A DNA stretch of 64,000 nucleotides from Comamonadaceae bacterium (GTDB lineage Bacteria; Pseudomonadota; Gammaproteobacteria; Burkholderiales; Burkholderiaceae_C). Made by a program: the position numbers and the translations under genes. Under the pieces are notes generated by a model that saw nothing but the letters and a program-made list of their open reading frames with translations, did not search any database and was not told the origin of the DNA. Location: the NCBI GenBank assembly GCA_947479935.1, contig CANKBG010000010.1, positions 18,460 through 82,459 of the forward strand, in the 5' to 3' direction. Positions 32,423 to 42,835 of the stretch are shown here, piece after piece (the first letter of the stretch is position 1; each line of letters begins with the position of its first letter).

Positions 32423-33125
32423 GGTGACTGGACACACACCGCAAACCGACACAGCGGCATTGGCGCAAGAGTTTGTTCAATTTTCCGTCGATGCTGGCGT
32501 ACTGAAGTTTGGTGAATTCAAAACCAAAGCGGGCCGCATGAGCCCGTATTTCTTCAACGCAGGCTTGTTTGACGATGGCGCTAAACTCGGAAAACTGGCT
32601 CAATTCTATGCAAAAGCATTGCTCAGCAGTGGGATCGAATTTGACATGATTTTTGGACCCGCCTACAAAGGCATTCCCTTGGGCGCAGCCGTCTCCATTG
32701 AGTTGGCACGTTTAGGCAAAGTGGTGCCCTTCGCCTACAACCGAAAAGAAGCCAAAGACCACGGCGAAGGCGGCAGCTTGGTGGGTGCGCCCCTCACAGG
32801 CCGCGTGCTGATTGTGGACGACGTCATGAGCGCAGGCACTGCCGCACGTGAATCGATTGAACTCATTCAAAAGGCGGGCGCCGCACCTCACGCCATTGCC
32901 ATTGCTTTAGACCGCCAAGAAATGGCCACTGAAGTTCAAGCCGATGGCTTGGTCAAAGATGTACCGCACAGTGCCGTACAGTATGTGCGCAACACATTGG
33001 GCATGAGCGTTTGCTGCATCGCGCAGCTGTCTGACTTGCTGGCTTACCTGTCAACGCAAACTGGCAACCAGATGGGTCAGCACCTGCCTAAGGTGCAGGC
33101 CTATCGCGACCGTTACGGCGTTTAA
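32421..33125 (+). CDS. pyrE: Orotate phosphoribosyltransferase PyrE
   Basis: Converts orotate and PRPP to OMP in pyrimidine synthesis. The 234-residue protein has the OPRTase segments FGEFKTKAGRMSPYFFNAG, MIFGPAYKGIPLGAAVSIEL, PFAYNRKEAKDHGEGG and the PRPP loop RVLIVDDVMSAGTAARES. The ATG at 32421 has AAGGA seven bases upstream; this site is within xth. The gene ends at 33125 and gatB on the opposite strand ends at 33126, so there is no gap for a terminator between them. Confidence 0.96.
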   Translation: MVTGHTPQTDTAALAQEFVQFSVDAGVLKFGEFKTKAGRMSPYFFNAGLFDDGAKLGKLAQFYAKALLSSGIEFDMIFGPAYKGIPLGAAVSIELARLGKVVPFAYNRKEAKDHGEGGSLVGAPLTGRVLIVDDVMSAGTAARESIELIQKAGAAPHAIAIALDRQEMATEVQADGLVKDVPHSAVQYVRNTLGMSVCCIAQLSDLLAYLSTQTGNQMGQHLPKVQAYRDRYGV

Positions 33126-34583
33126 TCACCCTTCTAGTTTCTTCTTCAGCAGCTCATTAACCTGCGCAGGGTTGGCCTTGCCTTTGCTAGCTTTCATAAT
33201 GGGGCCCACCAAGCCATTCAAGGCCTTGCTGTTGCCCGCTCTGTATTCCTCGACATTCTTCGGATTGGCTGCCAACACCTCATCAATGATGGCCTCCAAT
33301 GCGCCGGTGTCGCTCATTTGTTTCAAGCCTTTGGTCTCAATGATGGCGTCCACTTCGCCGCCCTCTGTCCACAACACATCAAAGACCTGCTTGGCTGCAT
33401 TGTTGGAAATGGTGTGGTCGGCAATGCGGCCAATCATGGCAGCCAGTTGCGCGGCGCTCACCGGTGCTTGTTCAATGCCCGCCTCACCTGCATTCAAGCG
33501 ACGCGACACTTCACCCATCACCCAGTTGCTCACCAGTTTGGCTTGACCGCAAGCCTTGGCTGAAGCTTCAAAGTAAGCGGCCATGGCTTTGCTTTGGGTC
33601 AACGTGGTAGCGTCGTATTCAGGCAAACCGTAGTTGGCTACAAAACGCGCCGCCATCACGCGAGGCAACTCCGTCATCTCAGACTGCACGCGGGCCACCC
33701 AATCGCGGCCAATGACCAAAGGCGGCAGATCGGGGTCGGGGAAATAACGGTAATCGGCCGCGTCTTCCTTGGTGCGCATGGCACGTGTTTCGCCGGTGTC
33801 TGGATCGAACAGGACTGTGGCTTGTTGAATTTGATAGCCATCTTCGATTTGTTCAATCTGCCAGCGCACCTCGAAGTCGATGGCTTGCTGCATGAACTTG
33901 AAGCTGTTCAAGTTTTTAATTTCTCGGCGCGTGCCCAGTTCAGCACCTGGCTTGCGCACAGACACGTTGGCATCACACCTGAAGCTGCCCTCTTGCATGT
34001 TGCCGTCGCAAATGCCAATCCACGTGACAATTTTGTGCAACTCTTTGGCATAGGCCACAGCTTCATCGCTAGAGCGCATGTCGGGCTCGGTCACAATTTC
34101 TAAGAGCGGTGTACCTGCGCGATTCAAGTCAATGCCGCTTTGGCCAATGAAGTCTTCATGCAAAGATTTGCCGGCGTCTTCTTCCAAGTGCGCACGCACC
34201 AAGCGAACGGTTTTCTTTTCATCACCGACAAAGAAAGACACCTCGCCCCCTTGCACCACTGGAATTTCAAACTGGCTAATTTGATAGCCCTTGGGCAGGT
34301 CTGGGTAAAAGTAATTTTTGCGCGCAAAAATACTTTGCTCTGCAATGTGCGCGCCTACCGCCAAGCCCAATTCAATGGCGCGCTCTACAGCACCTTTGTT
34401 CATCACAGGCAAGGTGCCAGGCAAAGCCAGGTCCACTGCACAAGCTTGCGTGTTGGGCTCCGCGCCAAATGCCGTAGGGGCGCGACTGAAAATTTTGCTT
34501 TGCGTTGAAAGTTGGGCGTGGGTTTCAAAACCAATCACCACTTCGTAGCCTTGTACCAGCAGAGATTTTGTCTGCGTGCTCAT
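33126..34583 (-). CDS. gatB: Aspartyl/glutamyl-tRNA(Asn/Gln) amidotransferase subunit B
   Basis: tRNA-binding and kinase subunit of the GatCAB amidotransferase that forms Gln-tRNA(Gln) and/or Asn-tRNA(Asn) from mischarged precursors. The 485-residue protein has [30 protein letters not shown] [46 protein letters not shown], and [14 protein letters not shown]; the C-terminal YqeY-like tail domain ends in [20 protein letters not shown]. Overlaps gatA by four bases (34580-34583). Confidence 0.97.
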   Translation of the reverse strand: MSTQTKSLLVQGYEVVIGFETHAQLSTQSKIFSRAPTAFGAEPNTQACAVDLALPGTLPVMNKGAVERAIELGLAVGAHIAEQSIFARKNYFYPDLPKGYQISQFEIPVVQGGEVSFFVGDEKKTVRLVRAHLEEDAGKSLHEDFIGQSGIDLNRAGTPLLEIVTEPDMRSSDEAVAYAKELHKIVTWIGICDGNMQEGSFRCDANVSVRKPGAELGTRREIKNLNSFKFMQQAIDFEVRWQIEQIEDGYQIQQATVLFDPDTGETRAMRTKEDAADYRYFPDPDLPPLVIGRDWVARVQSEMTELPRVMAARFVANYGLPEYDATTLTQSKAMAAYFEASAKACGQAKLVSNWVMGEVSRRLNAGEAGIEQAPVSAAQLAAMIGRIADHTISNNAAKQVFDVLWTEGGEVDAIIETKGLKQMSDTGALEAIIDEVLAANPKNVEEYRAGNSKALNGLVGPIMKASKGKANPAQVNELLKKKLEG

Positions 34584-36055
34584 TGGACGCCTCCTGGTTG
34601 ACGGAGGTGGTAGTCAGTGGCTTGCTGCAAACGGTGTGCGGCATTGAGCAACTGTGCTTCTTTGAAATAATTGCCAATGAGCTGCAAGCCCACAGGCATG
34701 CCCTCTTCGCCAAAACCTGCGGGCACACTCATGCCTGGCAAGCCCGCCAATGAAGCAGGCAAGGTAAAAATATCTGCCAAATAATTGGCCACCGGGTCGT
34801 GGGTTTTTTCACCCAGCTTCCATGCCACGGTGGGGGCCACAGGGCCTGCAATCACATCGCACACCTTGAAAGCCTGCTGAAAATCATCAGAGATCATGCG
34901 GCGAATTTTTTGCGCTTGCAAATAATACGCATCGTAATAGCCATGCGACAACACATAGGCTCCCGTCATGATGCGGCGCTTCACTTCTTCACCAAAACCT
35001 TCAGCGCGAGAGCGTTTGTACATGGACACCAAGTCGGTGTAGTCTTTGGTGCGATGACCAAACTTCACGCCATCAAAGCGACTTAAATTGCTAGAGGCTT
35101 CTGCGGGTGCAATGATGTAATAAACAGGAATAGAAAGCTCGGTGCGCGGCAAGCTGATGGGCACCAACTTGGCGCCGAGTTTTTCGAATTCTTTCAACGC
35201 TGCATCAACGGCTGCGCGTACGCCAGATGCCAGGCCTTCACCAAAAAATTCTTTCGGAATACCAATGCGCAAGCCGTCAAGCGACACGTTCAAATCTCGC
35301 GCAAAGTTTTCTGCAGGCACGTCAAGGGAAGTGGAATCGCGGTCTAAATCGGGGCCACACATGGCAGACAACATGAGCGCGCAATCTTCTGCGGTGCGCG
35401 CCATCGGGCCTGCCTGGTCCAAGCTAGACGCATAAGCAATCATGCCGTAACGAGAGGCCCGGCCATACGTTGGCTTGATGCCAGTGATGCCGCAAAAGCT
35501 GGCAGGTTGACGAATGGAGCCGCCCGTATCAGTACCTGTCGCAGCAGGAATTAAGCGCGCAGCCACAGCAGCCGAGCTCCCCCCGGAAGAGCCGCCTGGC
35601 ACACGCAATGTGTTCCAAGGATTGGTCACAGGTTTATAAGCCGAATTTTCATTGGAAGAACCCATGGCAAATTCATCGCAATTGAGTTTGCCCAAATTCA
35701 CCATGCCTGCACCGCCTAACTGAACACCCAGTTTGCAAACCACAGTGGCGTCAAATGGCGAGCGATAACCTTCCAACATTTTGGAACCGGCCGTGGTGGG
35801 AAAGTCAGTGGTGACAAAAATGTCTTTGTGCGCCATGGGGACGCCCGCCAAAGCGCCTGCCGTGCCAGCGGCCAATTGCGCATCGGCTTGTTTAGCTTGC
35901 GCCATGGTGACTTCAGGGTTCAAGCTTAAAAATGCGCCCGAGTTGTCGGCCTGGCAACGCGCCAAGAAATGCTGCGTCACCTCTGTGGCGCTGACTTTTT
36001 TAGCGCGAAGGTCGGCAGCCAGCGCTGCAACGGTCAAGTCATGCAATGCGGTCAT
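34580..36055 (-). CDS. gatA: Aspartyl/glutamyl-tRNA(Asn/Gln) amidotransferase subunit A
   Basis: Amidase subunit that releases ammonia from glutamine for GatB. The 491-residue protein shows the amidase signature with the Ser-cisSer-Lys triad: Lys in [10 protein letters not shown], and the serines in [17 protein letters not shown] and [18 protein letters not shown]-terminal [20 protein letters not shown] is typical. AAAGGG lies shortly before the ATG. Middle gene of gatC-gatA-gatB, 9 bases after gatC. Confidence 0.97.
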   Translation of the reverse strand: MTALHDLTVAALAADLRAKKVSATEVTQHFLARCQADNSGAFLSLNPEVTMAQAKQADAQLAAGTAGALAGVPMAHKDIFVTTDFPTTAGSKMLEGYRSPFDATVVCKLGVQLGGAGMVNLGKLNCDEFAMGSSNENSAYKPVTNPWNTLRVPGGSSGGSSAAVAARLIPAATGTDTGGSIRQPASFCGITGIKPTYGRASRYGMIAYASSLDQAGPMARTAEDCALMLSAMCGPDLDRDSTSLDVPAENFARDLNVSLDGLRIGIPKEFFGEGLASGVRAAVDAALKEFEKLGAKLVPISLPRTELSIPVYYIIAPAEASSNLSRFDGVKFGHRTKDYTDLVSMYKRSRAEGFGEEVKRRIMTGAYVLSHGYYDAYYLQAQKIRRMISDDFQQAFKVCDVIAGPVAPTVAWKLGEKTHDPVANYLADIFTLPASLAGLPGMSVPAGFGEEGMPVGLQLIGNYFKEAQLLNAAHRLQQATDYHLRQPGGVQ

Positions 36056-36064
36056 TTTGGCCCT

Positions 36065-36364
36065 TTACTCAATCACTTTGGGAACCAAAAACAAACCACG
36101 CTCGACTGCTGGGGCGCTTTGTTGATTGGCCTCCCGCTGGTTGGGCTCGCTGGCCAAGTCTTCTCTTAACCTTAACGCTACGGCCTGAATGGTGGCAATG
36201 GGGTGTGGCAAAGGTTGCACGCCGGTAGTGTCAACGGCACGCATGGCCTCGACGATGCTGAAAAAGCCATTAATTTGGCCTAACAAGCGTTGCCCCTCTT
36301 CAGGCGGGAGCTCTAACCGAGCCAGATTGGCAATGCGGTCAATGTCTTGGGCGGTTAAGGACAT
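36065..36364 (-). CDS. gatC: Aspartyl/glutamyl-tRNA(Asn/Gln) amidotransferase subunit C
   Basis: Small 99-residue subunit that wraps around and stabilises GatA. The family pattern is clear: [20 protein letters not shown] at the N-terminus and a Pro-rich C-terminal part with [13 protein letters not shown] and [20 protein letters not shown]. First gene of the gatCAB operon, divergent from mreB across 197 bases that must hold both promoters; I could not place a convincing promoter pair there. Confidence 0.94.
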   Translation of the reverse strand: MSLTAQDIDRIANLARLELPPEEGQRLLGQINGFFSIVEAMRAVDTTGVQPLPHPIATIQAVALRLREDLASEPNQREANQQSAPAVERGLFLVPKVIE

Positions 36365-36528
36365 AAAAAGTAAATCTTTACAGAAGCTGAAAGCCTCAAA
36401 TATGGGGGCGCAATGCGCATTTTTTTTAAAGCGATCGGTTATTATCGTGTGTTAGCTTCAAGTACTCCAAAAAAGCTTGTTCAAGCCCACAATTTATACC
36501 CTTCAATGACCCCCAAACTGCTGCCTAG

Positions 36529-37605
<1,077 letters not shown>

Positions 37606-37619
37606 ATTCGGCGCAATCG

Positions 37620-38498
37620 ATGGCGCTTGACTCAATTGACCGCACGCCACCACCCTTTTTCCGGGTGGGGTTTGCGCCTTTGACCAAACTCATTTTTTTC
37701 GGTGCACTGTCCTTGCTGCTCATGTATGCAGACAAGCAACTTCAATTCACCCTGCCCGTACGCTCTGCTCTGTCCACCCTCATACTTCCGGTTCAGTGGA
37801 TCGTGCTTCAGCCTGGCAGGGCCATTGAATCCGTCTCAGAATATTTCCAAAATTTAGACCAAGCACAAAGCGATTTAGCCGCCGCCAAAATCAAAGCGCT
37901 GCAGCAAGCTGCTCGCTCACAGCAAGTGGAGCAGTTGCTGCTTGAAAATCAAAATTTGCGTCAGCTAATGGGCCTCCAACCACTCCTTGCGAGCAGCTCG
38001 CAAGTTGCTGAAGTTTTATTTGATGTGGCCGACCCCTACAACCAACGCATGGTGATTGACAAGGGGCTGCTCAAAGACGTTGCGCTGGGTTCTCCCGTCA
38101 TTGATGCAGGTGGCGTGGTAGGCCAAGTGACTCGCGTTTTTCCCATGACATCCGAGGTCACACTTCTCACCGATCGAGATCAAAGCATTCCCGTTTTAAA
38201 CAGCCGAACAGGCGCACGCAATGTGGCCTATGGCGATATCTTGAACGGTACGCCACAAATTGAGTTGCGGTTTGTTCCTGCTAGCGCTGATGTGAAAGAA
38301 GGTGACTTGCTGACCACCAGCGGCATTGACGGCGTTTATCCTTCAGGCCTTCAAGTGGGTCGCATCGGTCACATCGAGCGACGTGTCGACATTTCCTTTG
38401 CGCGCATCCACGCCACCCCTTTGGCCGAACTCAAAGGTCGTCACGTTTTGGTCTTGCGCCCCTCAGGCCTGAAAGACGGCAAAGGAAACACACCATGA
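37620..38498 (+). CDS. mreC: Rod-shape-determining protein MreC
   Basis: Bitopic elongasome protein that links MreB to PBP2. The 292-residue product has one N-terminal TM segment (LTKLIFFGALSLLLMYAD), a coiled-coil (about 75-120, AAAKIKALQQAARSQQVEQL) and the double beta-barrel periplasmic part with VIDAGGVVGQVTRVFPMTSE, VTLLTDRDQSIPV and LLTTSGIDGVYPSGLQVG. It overlaps mreD by four bases (38495-38498). Confidence 0.96.
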   Translation: MALDSIDRTPPPFFRVGFAPLTKLIFFGALSLLLMYADKQLQFTLPVRSALSTLILPVQWIVLQPGRAIESVSEYFQNLDQAQSDLAAAKIKALQQAARSQQVEQLLLENQNLRQLMGLQPLLASSSQVAEVLFDVADPYNQRMVIDKGLLKDVALGSPVIDAGGVVGQVTRVFPMTSEVTLLTDRDQSIPVLNSRTGARNVAYGDILNGTPQIELRFVPASADVKEGDLLTTSGIDGVYPSGLQVGRIGHIERRVDISFARIHATPLAELKGRHVLVLRPSGLKDGKGNTP

Positions 38499-39016
38499 TC
38501 ATGGAGCGCGGGCAAGCATTGCTCCTTCCCGTCAGTCCTTGGTTCATTGCAGCCAGCTTGGTCTTTGCGCTTTTGATGAGCATGCTGCTCCATCTTTCGC
38601 AAACCATTTGGATACCCGACTTGCTGGGCGTTTGCATTTTCTTTTGGGGCATTCATCAGCCTCGAAGAGTGGGCATGGGGCTGGCGTTTTTTCTGGGTCT
38701 CATCGTAGATGTGCAGCAATCGGCACTTTTAGGTCAACACGCGTTGAGCTATGTCATTCTGAACTATTGCGCATTCAGTATGCACCGCCGACTGCTTTGG
38801 TTTCCCATCAAAGAGCAGATGGTGCAAGTGCTGCCCTTCATCGTGTTGGCAGACGCAACCGGTTGGGTCATTCGGCTGGCAACAGGTGAGCGCTTTCCAG
38901 GGTGGTCGATGTTCTGCACGCCGTTTTTGGAAACGATGCTGTGGCCTGTTGCAAACAGCGTGTTGCTGGCGCCTCAGCGCCGGGCTCACGACCCTGACGA
39001 CAACCGCCCGCTTTAA
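38495..39016 (+). CDS. mreD: Rod-shape-determining membrane protein MreD
   Basis: Integral membrane component of the elongasome, 173 residues, with about five or six hydrophobic segments such as WFIAASLVFALLMSMLLHL and LGLIVDVQQSALLGQHALSY, the latter holding the family-typical G-L-x2-D-x3-x4-G pattern. Overlap with mreC (ATGA) and a gap of only 3 bases before mrdA show tight operon organisation. Confidence 0.93.
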   Translation: MIMERGQALLLPVSPWFIAASLVFALLMSMLLHLSQTIWIPDLLGVCIFFWGIHQPRRVGMGLAFFLGLIVDVQQSALLGQHALSYVILNYCAFSMHRRLLWFPIKEQMVQVLPFIVLADATGWVIRLATGERFPGWSMFCTPFLETMLWPVANSVLLAPQRRAHDPDDNRPL

Positions 39017-39019
39017 GCC

Positions 39020-41014
39020 ATGTCGCTGCATCTGCCGACCTTAAGCGAGCTGCGCAACACACAATTTGAAATTTTTAAATTTCAAAATCGTGTGGTGGTG
39101 TTGCAAGGCGTTGTGCTGGTTTGTTTTTTATTGCTAAGCGCCCGCTTGTTTTACTTGCAAGTGATTCGTCACGACGATTTTCTGGCGCAAGCAGAAAACA
39201 ACCGTACCGCCATCTTGCCCACCGTCCCAAATCGTGGCACCATTTTAGATCGGAACGGCATTGTGCTGGCCAACAACTACTCGGCCTACACTTTAGAAAT
39301 TACGCCATCGCGAGTGAAAAATTTAGAGGCCACCATTGAGGGCTTGGCAGAATTCATTGACATCCCACAGCGCGACAGAAAACGATTCAAACGCATGCGC
39401 GAAGAATCCAAAAACTTTGACTCATTGCCCATTCGTTCCCGTTTAACGGAAGAAGAAGTCGCCAAATTTTCTGCTCAGCAATTTCGCTTTCCTGGTGTAG
39501 AAATTAAAGCGCGTTTATTTAGGAACTATCCTTTTGGCCATTTGGCCAGCCACGTGGTGGGCTACATTGGCCGCATCAATCAAAAAGAAAAAGAGCTGAT
39601 TGAAGACAGCGATGACGAAGGCAACTACAGAGGCACACAGTACATTGGCAAGTTGGGCGTGGAGCAAAAGTACGAGCGCGAGCTTCACGGCATCACCGGC
39701 GTCCAAGAAGTAGAGACCTCGGCCGGTGGCCGTGCTGTGAGACGCCTTGCCAGTCGACCCGCCACACCCGGTCAAAACGTGGTGTTGTCCATCGACATCA
39801 AATTGCAAAAGATGATCGAAGATTTGTACGGTGATCGACGCGGCGCCTTGGTCGCCCTAGATCCTCGCACAGGCGAGATACTGGCCTTTGTGAGCAAGCC
39901 AACGTTTGACCCCAATCTTTTTGTGGATGGCATCGACAGCGAGAGTTGGAAAATGCTGAGTGAGTCCATTGACAAGCCTCTTCTCAATCGCGCCATGCGC
40001 GGCACCTACCCACCCGGCTCAACTTACAAGCCTTTCATGGCCATGGGTGCTTTAGAAACTGGCAAGCGCAATGCTACTGAAATCATCAACGATACGGGTT
40101 CTTGGACTTACGGTGGCCATACTTTCAGAAGTCATGGCGACGTCGGCTTAGGGCCTGTTGACATGGTGCGCTCCATTATTCTTTCGAGCAATGTTTACTA
40201 CTACTCGCTGGCCAACACCATGGGCGTTGACACCATTCACGACTTTATGAAACCGCTGGGATTCGGTCAAATGACTGGCATTGATTTACCCGGTGAATTG
40301 CGCGGCACTTTGCCCAGCACTGAGTGGAAAAAAAACAATTACAAGCGCCCTGAACAACAGCGCTGGTACGGCGGTGAAACTATTTCACTGGGTATTGGAC
40401 AGGGCTACAACGCCTTCACCATGTTGCAGCTCGCAACGGCAACCGCCATCTTGGCCAATGGCGGCATTCAAAACAAACCTCGCTTGGTGATGGCAACCCA
40501 AGATCCGATTGCACGTTTGGATCGACCCATCTCTGGTGAACCACCTGTCAATTTGGGATTCAAGCCAGAAAATGTGGCGGTAGTCCACAAAGGTTTGATC
40601 GGTGTGGCCAGAGAAGGAACAGCTGCGCGCGTTTTTGCTGGCACCCCTTACCAAAGTGCAGGCAAAACAGGCACTGCACAAGCAGTGACCATTGGTCAAA
40701 AAGAAAAATACAACGCCAGCAAATTGGATGAGCATCAACGCGATCACGCGTTGTACATGGCGTTTGCACCTGCCGAAAATCCTCAAATTGCATTGGCCAT
40801 TGTGGTGGAAAACGCAGGCTTTGGTGCGGCTCAAGCAGCGCCTATCGCTCGGCGTGTTTTTGATTACTGGCTGATGGGTGACTACCCCAGCATGGACGAC
40901 ATCGTGGCCTCACAAAAAGGCATGGCTGCTACGCCTATTGGCGTACGCCGGCGCAAAGATGACATTCAACTGGTTCCCAGCGAAGGTGTGGTGGGTGTGA
41001 TGGGCAATCGTTAA
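39020..41014 (+). CDS. mrdA: Penicillin-binding protein 2 (MrdA), elongasome transpeptidase
   Basis: Class B PBP that cross-links lateral-wall peptidoglycan. The 664-residue protein has an N-terminal TM anchor (VVVLQGVVLVCFLLLSARLF), the pedestal domain with NRGTILDRNGIVLANN, and the transpeptidase motifs SxxK (GSTYKPF, Ser near 333), SxN (LSSNVYYYS, near 388) and KTG (SAGKTGTAQ, near 549). All catalytic motifs are intact. rodA usually follows mrdA but is not here; the next gene is on the other strand. Confidence 0.97.
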   Translation: MSLHLPTLSELRNTQFEIFKFQNRVVVLQGVVLVCFLLLSARLFYLQVIRHDDFLAQAENNRTAILPTVPNRGTILDRNGIVLANNYSAYTLEITPSRVKNLEATIEGLAEFIDIPQRDRKRFKRMREESKNFDSLPIRSRLTEEEVAKFSAQQFRFPGVEIKARLFRNYPFGHLASHVVGYIGRINQKEKELIEDSDDEGNYRGTQYIGKLGVEQKYERELHGITGVQEVETSAGGRAVRRLASRPATPGQNVVLSIDIKLQKMIEDLYGDRRGALVALDPRTGEILAFVSKPTFDPNLFVDGIDSESWKMLSESIDKPLLNRAMRGTYPPGSTYKPFMAMGALETGKRNATEIINDTGSWTYGGHTFRSHGDVGLGPVDMVRSIILSSNVYYYSLANTMGVDTIHDFMKPLGFGQMTGIDLPGELRGTLPSTEWKKNNYKRPEQQRWYGGETISLGIGQGYNAFTMLQLATATAILANGGIQNKPRLVMATQDPIARLDRPISGEPPVNLGFKPENVAVVHKGLIGVAREGTAARVFAGTPYQSAGKTGTAQAVTIGQKEKYNASKLDEHQRDHALYMAFAPAENPQIALAIVVENAGFGAAQAAPIARRVFDYWLMGDYPSMDDIVASQKGMAATPIGVRRRKDDIQLVPSEGVVGVMGNR

Positions 41015-41018
41015 ACAC

Positions 41019-41279
41019 TCAACTCAGCAGCACGTAACCCTTTTGAATCAAACACTCTCTGAACTTGATGATGTTGTAGTTCTGCGCCATGCTCGTGCCG
41101 GTCTGTTTCTGAATCTGGTTGAAACACAACTGTTTGTCTGATTTGTATTTCTCAAGGTCGACTGACGAAAGTGTGAGTGGGTTGAAATCTCCAGAATTCT
41201 CTGACTGTTTTATCCCGCCAACCATCGAACTGCACCACTGAAGTGTTAATAAGATGACAAGCAAGGTTGACGGTTTCAT
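41019..41279 (-). CDS. Small secreted protein with two cysteines, unknown function
   Basis: I do not recognise the family. The 86-residue product begins with a hydrophobic signal-like segment (MKPSTLLVILLTLQWCSSM). A Cys at residue 16 is preceded by LQW, a poor lipobox, so secretion by signal peptidase I is as likely as lipidation. The mature part has two Cys (KQLCFNQIQKQTG and FRECLIQKGYVLL), whose spacing would allow a disulfide. Its DNA and the 50 bases upstream look richer in A+T than the neighbours. It lies convergently 4 bases from mrdA, between the cell-shape operon and a tRNA gene. Confidence 0.6.
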   Translation of the reverse strand: MKPSTLLVILLTLQWCSSMVGGIKQSENSGDFNPLTLSSVDLEKYKSDKQLCFNQIQKQTGTSMAQNYNIIKFRECLIQKGYVLLS

Positions 41280-41382
41280 AGCAAATATTGTAATATTTTA
41301 AATAATGTAATTGATAATTCCCTTTTTGGATGGACTGTTAAATATCACCCAATAGACAGGTACCACAAAAACATCATCGATG

Positions 41383-41425
41383 GTTAGAACAGCCCACTGG
41401 TCAGCAAGGGGCACTTGGTTCTAAC
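41383..41425. repeat. Inverted repeat downstream of tRNA-Arg
   Basis: GTTAGAAC (41383-41390) is matched by GTTCTAAC (41418-41425) with 27 bases between; CCC and GGG inside the loop could pair further. It begins 40 bases beyond the 3' end of the tRNA on the transcribed strand. No T run follows. It could be a structured 3' trailer, a terminator-like element or a recombination site. Confidence 0.35.
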
Positions 41426-41465
41426 GAATTCGCTAATGAGCGATGTGATGGTGAACAGGTCAATG

Positions 41466-41541
41466 TGGTGCGGCTGGCGGGGATCGAACCCACGACCCTT
41501 GGCTTCGGAGGCCAATACTCTATCCACTGAGCTACAGCCGC
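41466..41541 (-). tRNA. tRNA-Arg (anticodon CCG)
   Basis: The minus strand folds as a full 76-base cloverleaf: acceptor GCGGCTG/CAGCCGC with discriminator A and encoded CCA, D arm GCTC/GAGT, anticodon stem TTGGC/GCCAA with loop CTCCGAA (anticodon CCG, plus-strand 41506-41508), and T arm GTGGG-TTCGATC-CCCGC. It reads CGG arginine codons. Confidence 0.95.
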
Positions 41542-41628
41542 GCCTGTTTCATTGCTGAAAACATGACGCAATTATGGCATGCGCCCCCATTTCAAGGCGT
41601 TTGAGCCGTCAGCCTTCAAGCCCGAGGT

Positions 41629-41634
41629 TATAAT
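41629..41634 (+). promoter_or_regulatory. Candidate -10 box for the cytochrome c5 gene
   Basis: A perfect TATAAT lies 56 bases before the cytochrome c5 start codon. No convincing -35 hexamer is found at 16-18 bases; the nearest TTGAGC is 22 bases upstream. The assignment is tentative. Confidence 0.35.
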
Positions 41635-41690
41635 TTAAAGTTGATTCCGACCCATCGGAAACAAATCTATCGAGATTCATTGAGGACGCT

Positions 41691-42215
41691 ATGAGCGACA
41701 ACAGCCACGATCAAGCCCACGAAGACCACACAGGCCCGGTCAAAACCCCCAAACAAATGTTGATGTTGAGCTTTGCCTCCTTCATCATTCCCGTATTCAT
41801 CATCATTGGCCTGGTTTACTACGTCACTTCTGCCAATAAAACAGCCCCCGGTAGCGACACCGAGCGTACTGTGGCAGAACGCATTCAAAAAGTAGGCACT
41901 GTTGAAATTCGCGATGCCAACCGTCCCATGAAGGCGGGCCAAGAGGTTTACAAAGCGCAATGTTCAGCGTGCCACGACGTTGGTGCCGCAGGTGCCCCCA
42001 AGTTTGCGGACGCGGGCGCATGGGCACCTCGTATCAAAACGGGTTATGAAGCACTGCTTAATTCTGCGCTTAAAGGCAAAAACGCCATGGGCGCACAAGG
42101 CGGTGGCGACTACAGCGATCTGGAAATTGGCCGCGCTGTTGTCTATTTAACCTCCGCAGCGGGCGGCAAGTTCAAAGAACCAGAAGCACCTGCTGCTGCC
42201 GCTGAAAAAAAGTAA
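41691..42215 (+). CDS. Membrane-anchored cytochrome c5-type protein
   Basis: Periplasmic electron carrier. The 174-residue protein has one N-terminal TM anchor (about 26-46, LSFASFIIPVFIIIGLVYYV), a linker, and a class I cytochrome domain with heme-binding CSACH (Cys91, Cys94, His95) and the axial Met in KNAMGAQGGG (Met133). C-terminal tail is Ala/Glu/Lys-rich. GAGGA stands four bases before the ATG. Such c5 proteins often feed terminal oxidases; no oxidase gene is in the window. Confidence 0.92.
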   Translation: MSDNSHDQAHEDHTGPVKTPKQMLMLSFASFIIPVFIIIGLVYYVTSANKTAPGSDTERTVAERIQKVGTVEIRDANRPMKAGQEVYKAQCSACHDVGAAGAPKFADAGAWAPRIKTGYEALLNSALKGKNAMGAQGGGDYSDLEIGRAVVYLTSAAGGKFKEPEAPAAAAEKK

Positions 42216-42279
42216 TTGAACTTATACGGCGCCATGGTCCCTTGACTGTGGGACTGCTATTCAAACCGCTCGATGCAAA

Positions 42280-42825
42280 TCAGAGCTGATTTTTATGGCC
42301 AGCTTGAGGACTGGTAATGTAGCCAAACTTCTTTGGCATTTGGTCAGCTTCGATCGTCTCTAACGGCCACAACGCCAACTCCAAGCCCTCTGCCGCTTTG
42401 GCCACATCCAAAGTGTGAAGCAAGCCAAAACCCATGGCCGTTTGAAAATACACCCGCCCTGCTTCATCCGTGTAACAAGTTTGAGCTTGCGTTTCTGTGC
42501 CCGTTTGCGCCGTCAATTTGAAGTCCGATGACAGTCGCCAAACAAAGGGTGTGACGGACAACTCCACATAAACACGTTGCGGTCCATTTTGAAAAAACCA
42601 AGCACCCGTTGAATCTGCTGCGTAATTGCGGTGAATAAACTCAATCAGTTTTTCATGCTGAAGCAAGGACCCCTTGGCCCCAGGCAGGCCACTTTGAAAG
42701 TGGCCTCGCGCTTGTGTGGGGTCATCTCTGAGGTACCAATGCCCGCGTTCATCCAAGCCTAGCCAACCATAACAGTTGGGCACGTTGGGCCACTTGGCCA
42801 TGGCTTGTCTGACAATATCGTCCAT
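42280..42825 (-). CDS. DUF2946-like conserved protein
   Basis: Protein of 181 residues whose N-terminus (MDDIVRQAMAKWPNVPNCYG, then WLGLDERGHWYLRDD) I associate from memory with a conserved family of Comamonadaceae annotated as DUF2946. WFFQNGPQRVYVELSVTPF and QTAMGFGLLHTLDVAKAA are further conserved-looking blocks. No signal peptide or membrane segment is seen, so it is likely cytoplasmic. Function is unknown. It follows the YheT-type hydrolase by 10 bases and is probably co-transcribed with it. Confidence 0.7.
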   Translation of the reverse strand: MDDIVRQAMAKWPNVPNCYGWLGLDERGHWYLRDDPTQARGHFQSGLPGAKGSLLQHEKLIEFIHRNYAADSTGAWFFQNGPQRVYVELSVTPFVWRLSSDFKLTAQTGTETQAQTCYTDEAGRVYFQTAMGFGLLHTLDVAKAAEGLELALWPLETIEADQMPKKFGYITSPQAGHKNQL

Positions 42826-42835
42826 GCTTAGAATC

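Noticed and set aside
36430..36450. TATTAT as the -10 box for mreB
   Set aside because: No acceptable -35 element at 16-18 bases; too weak to list as a promoter.
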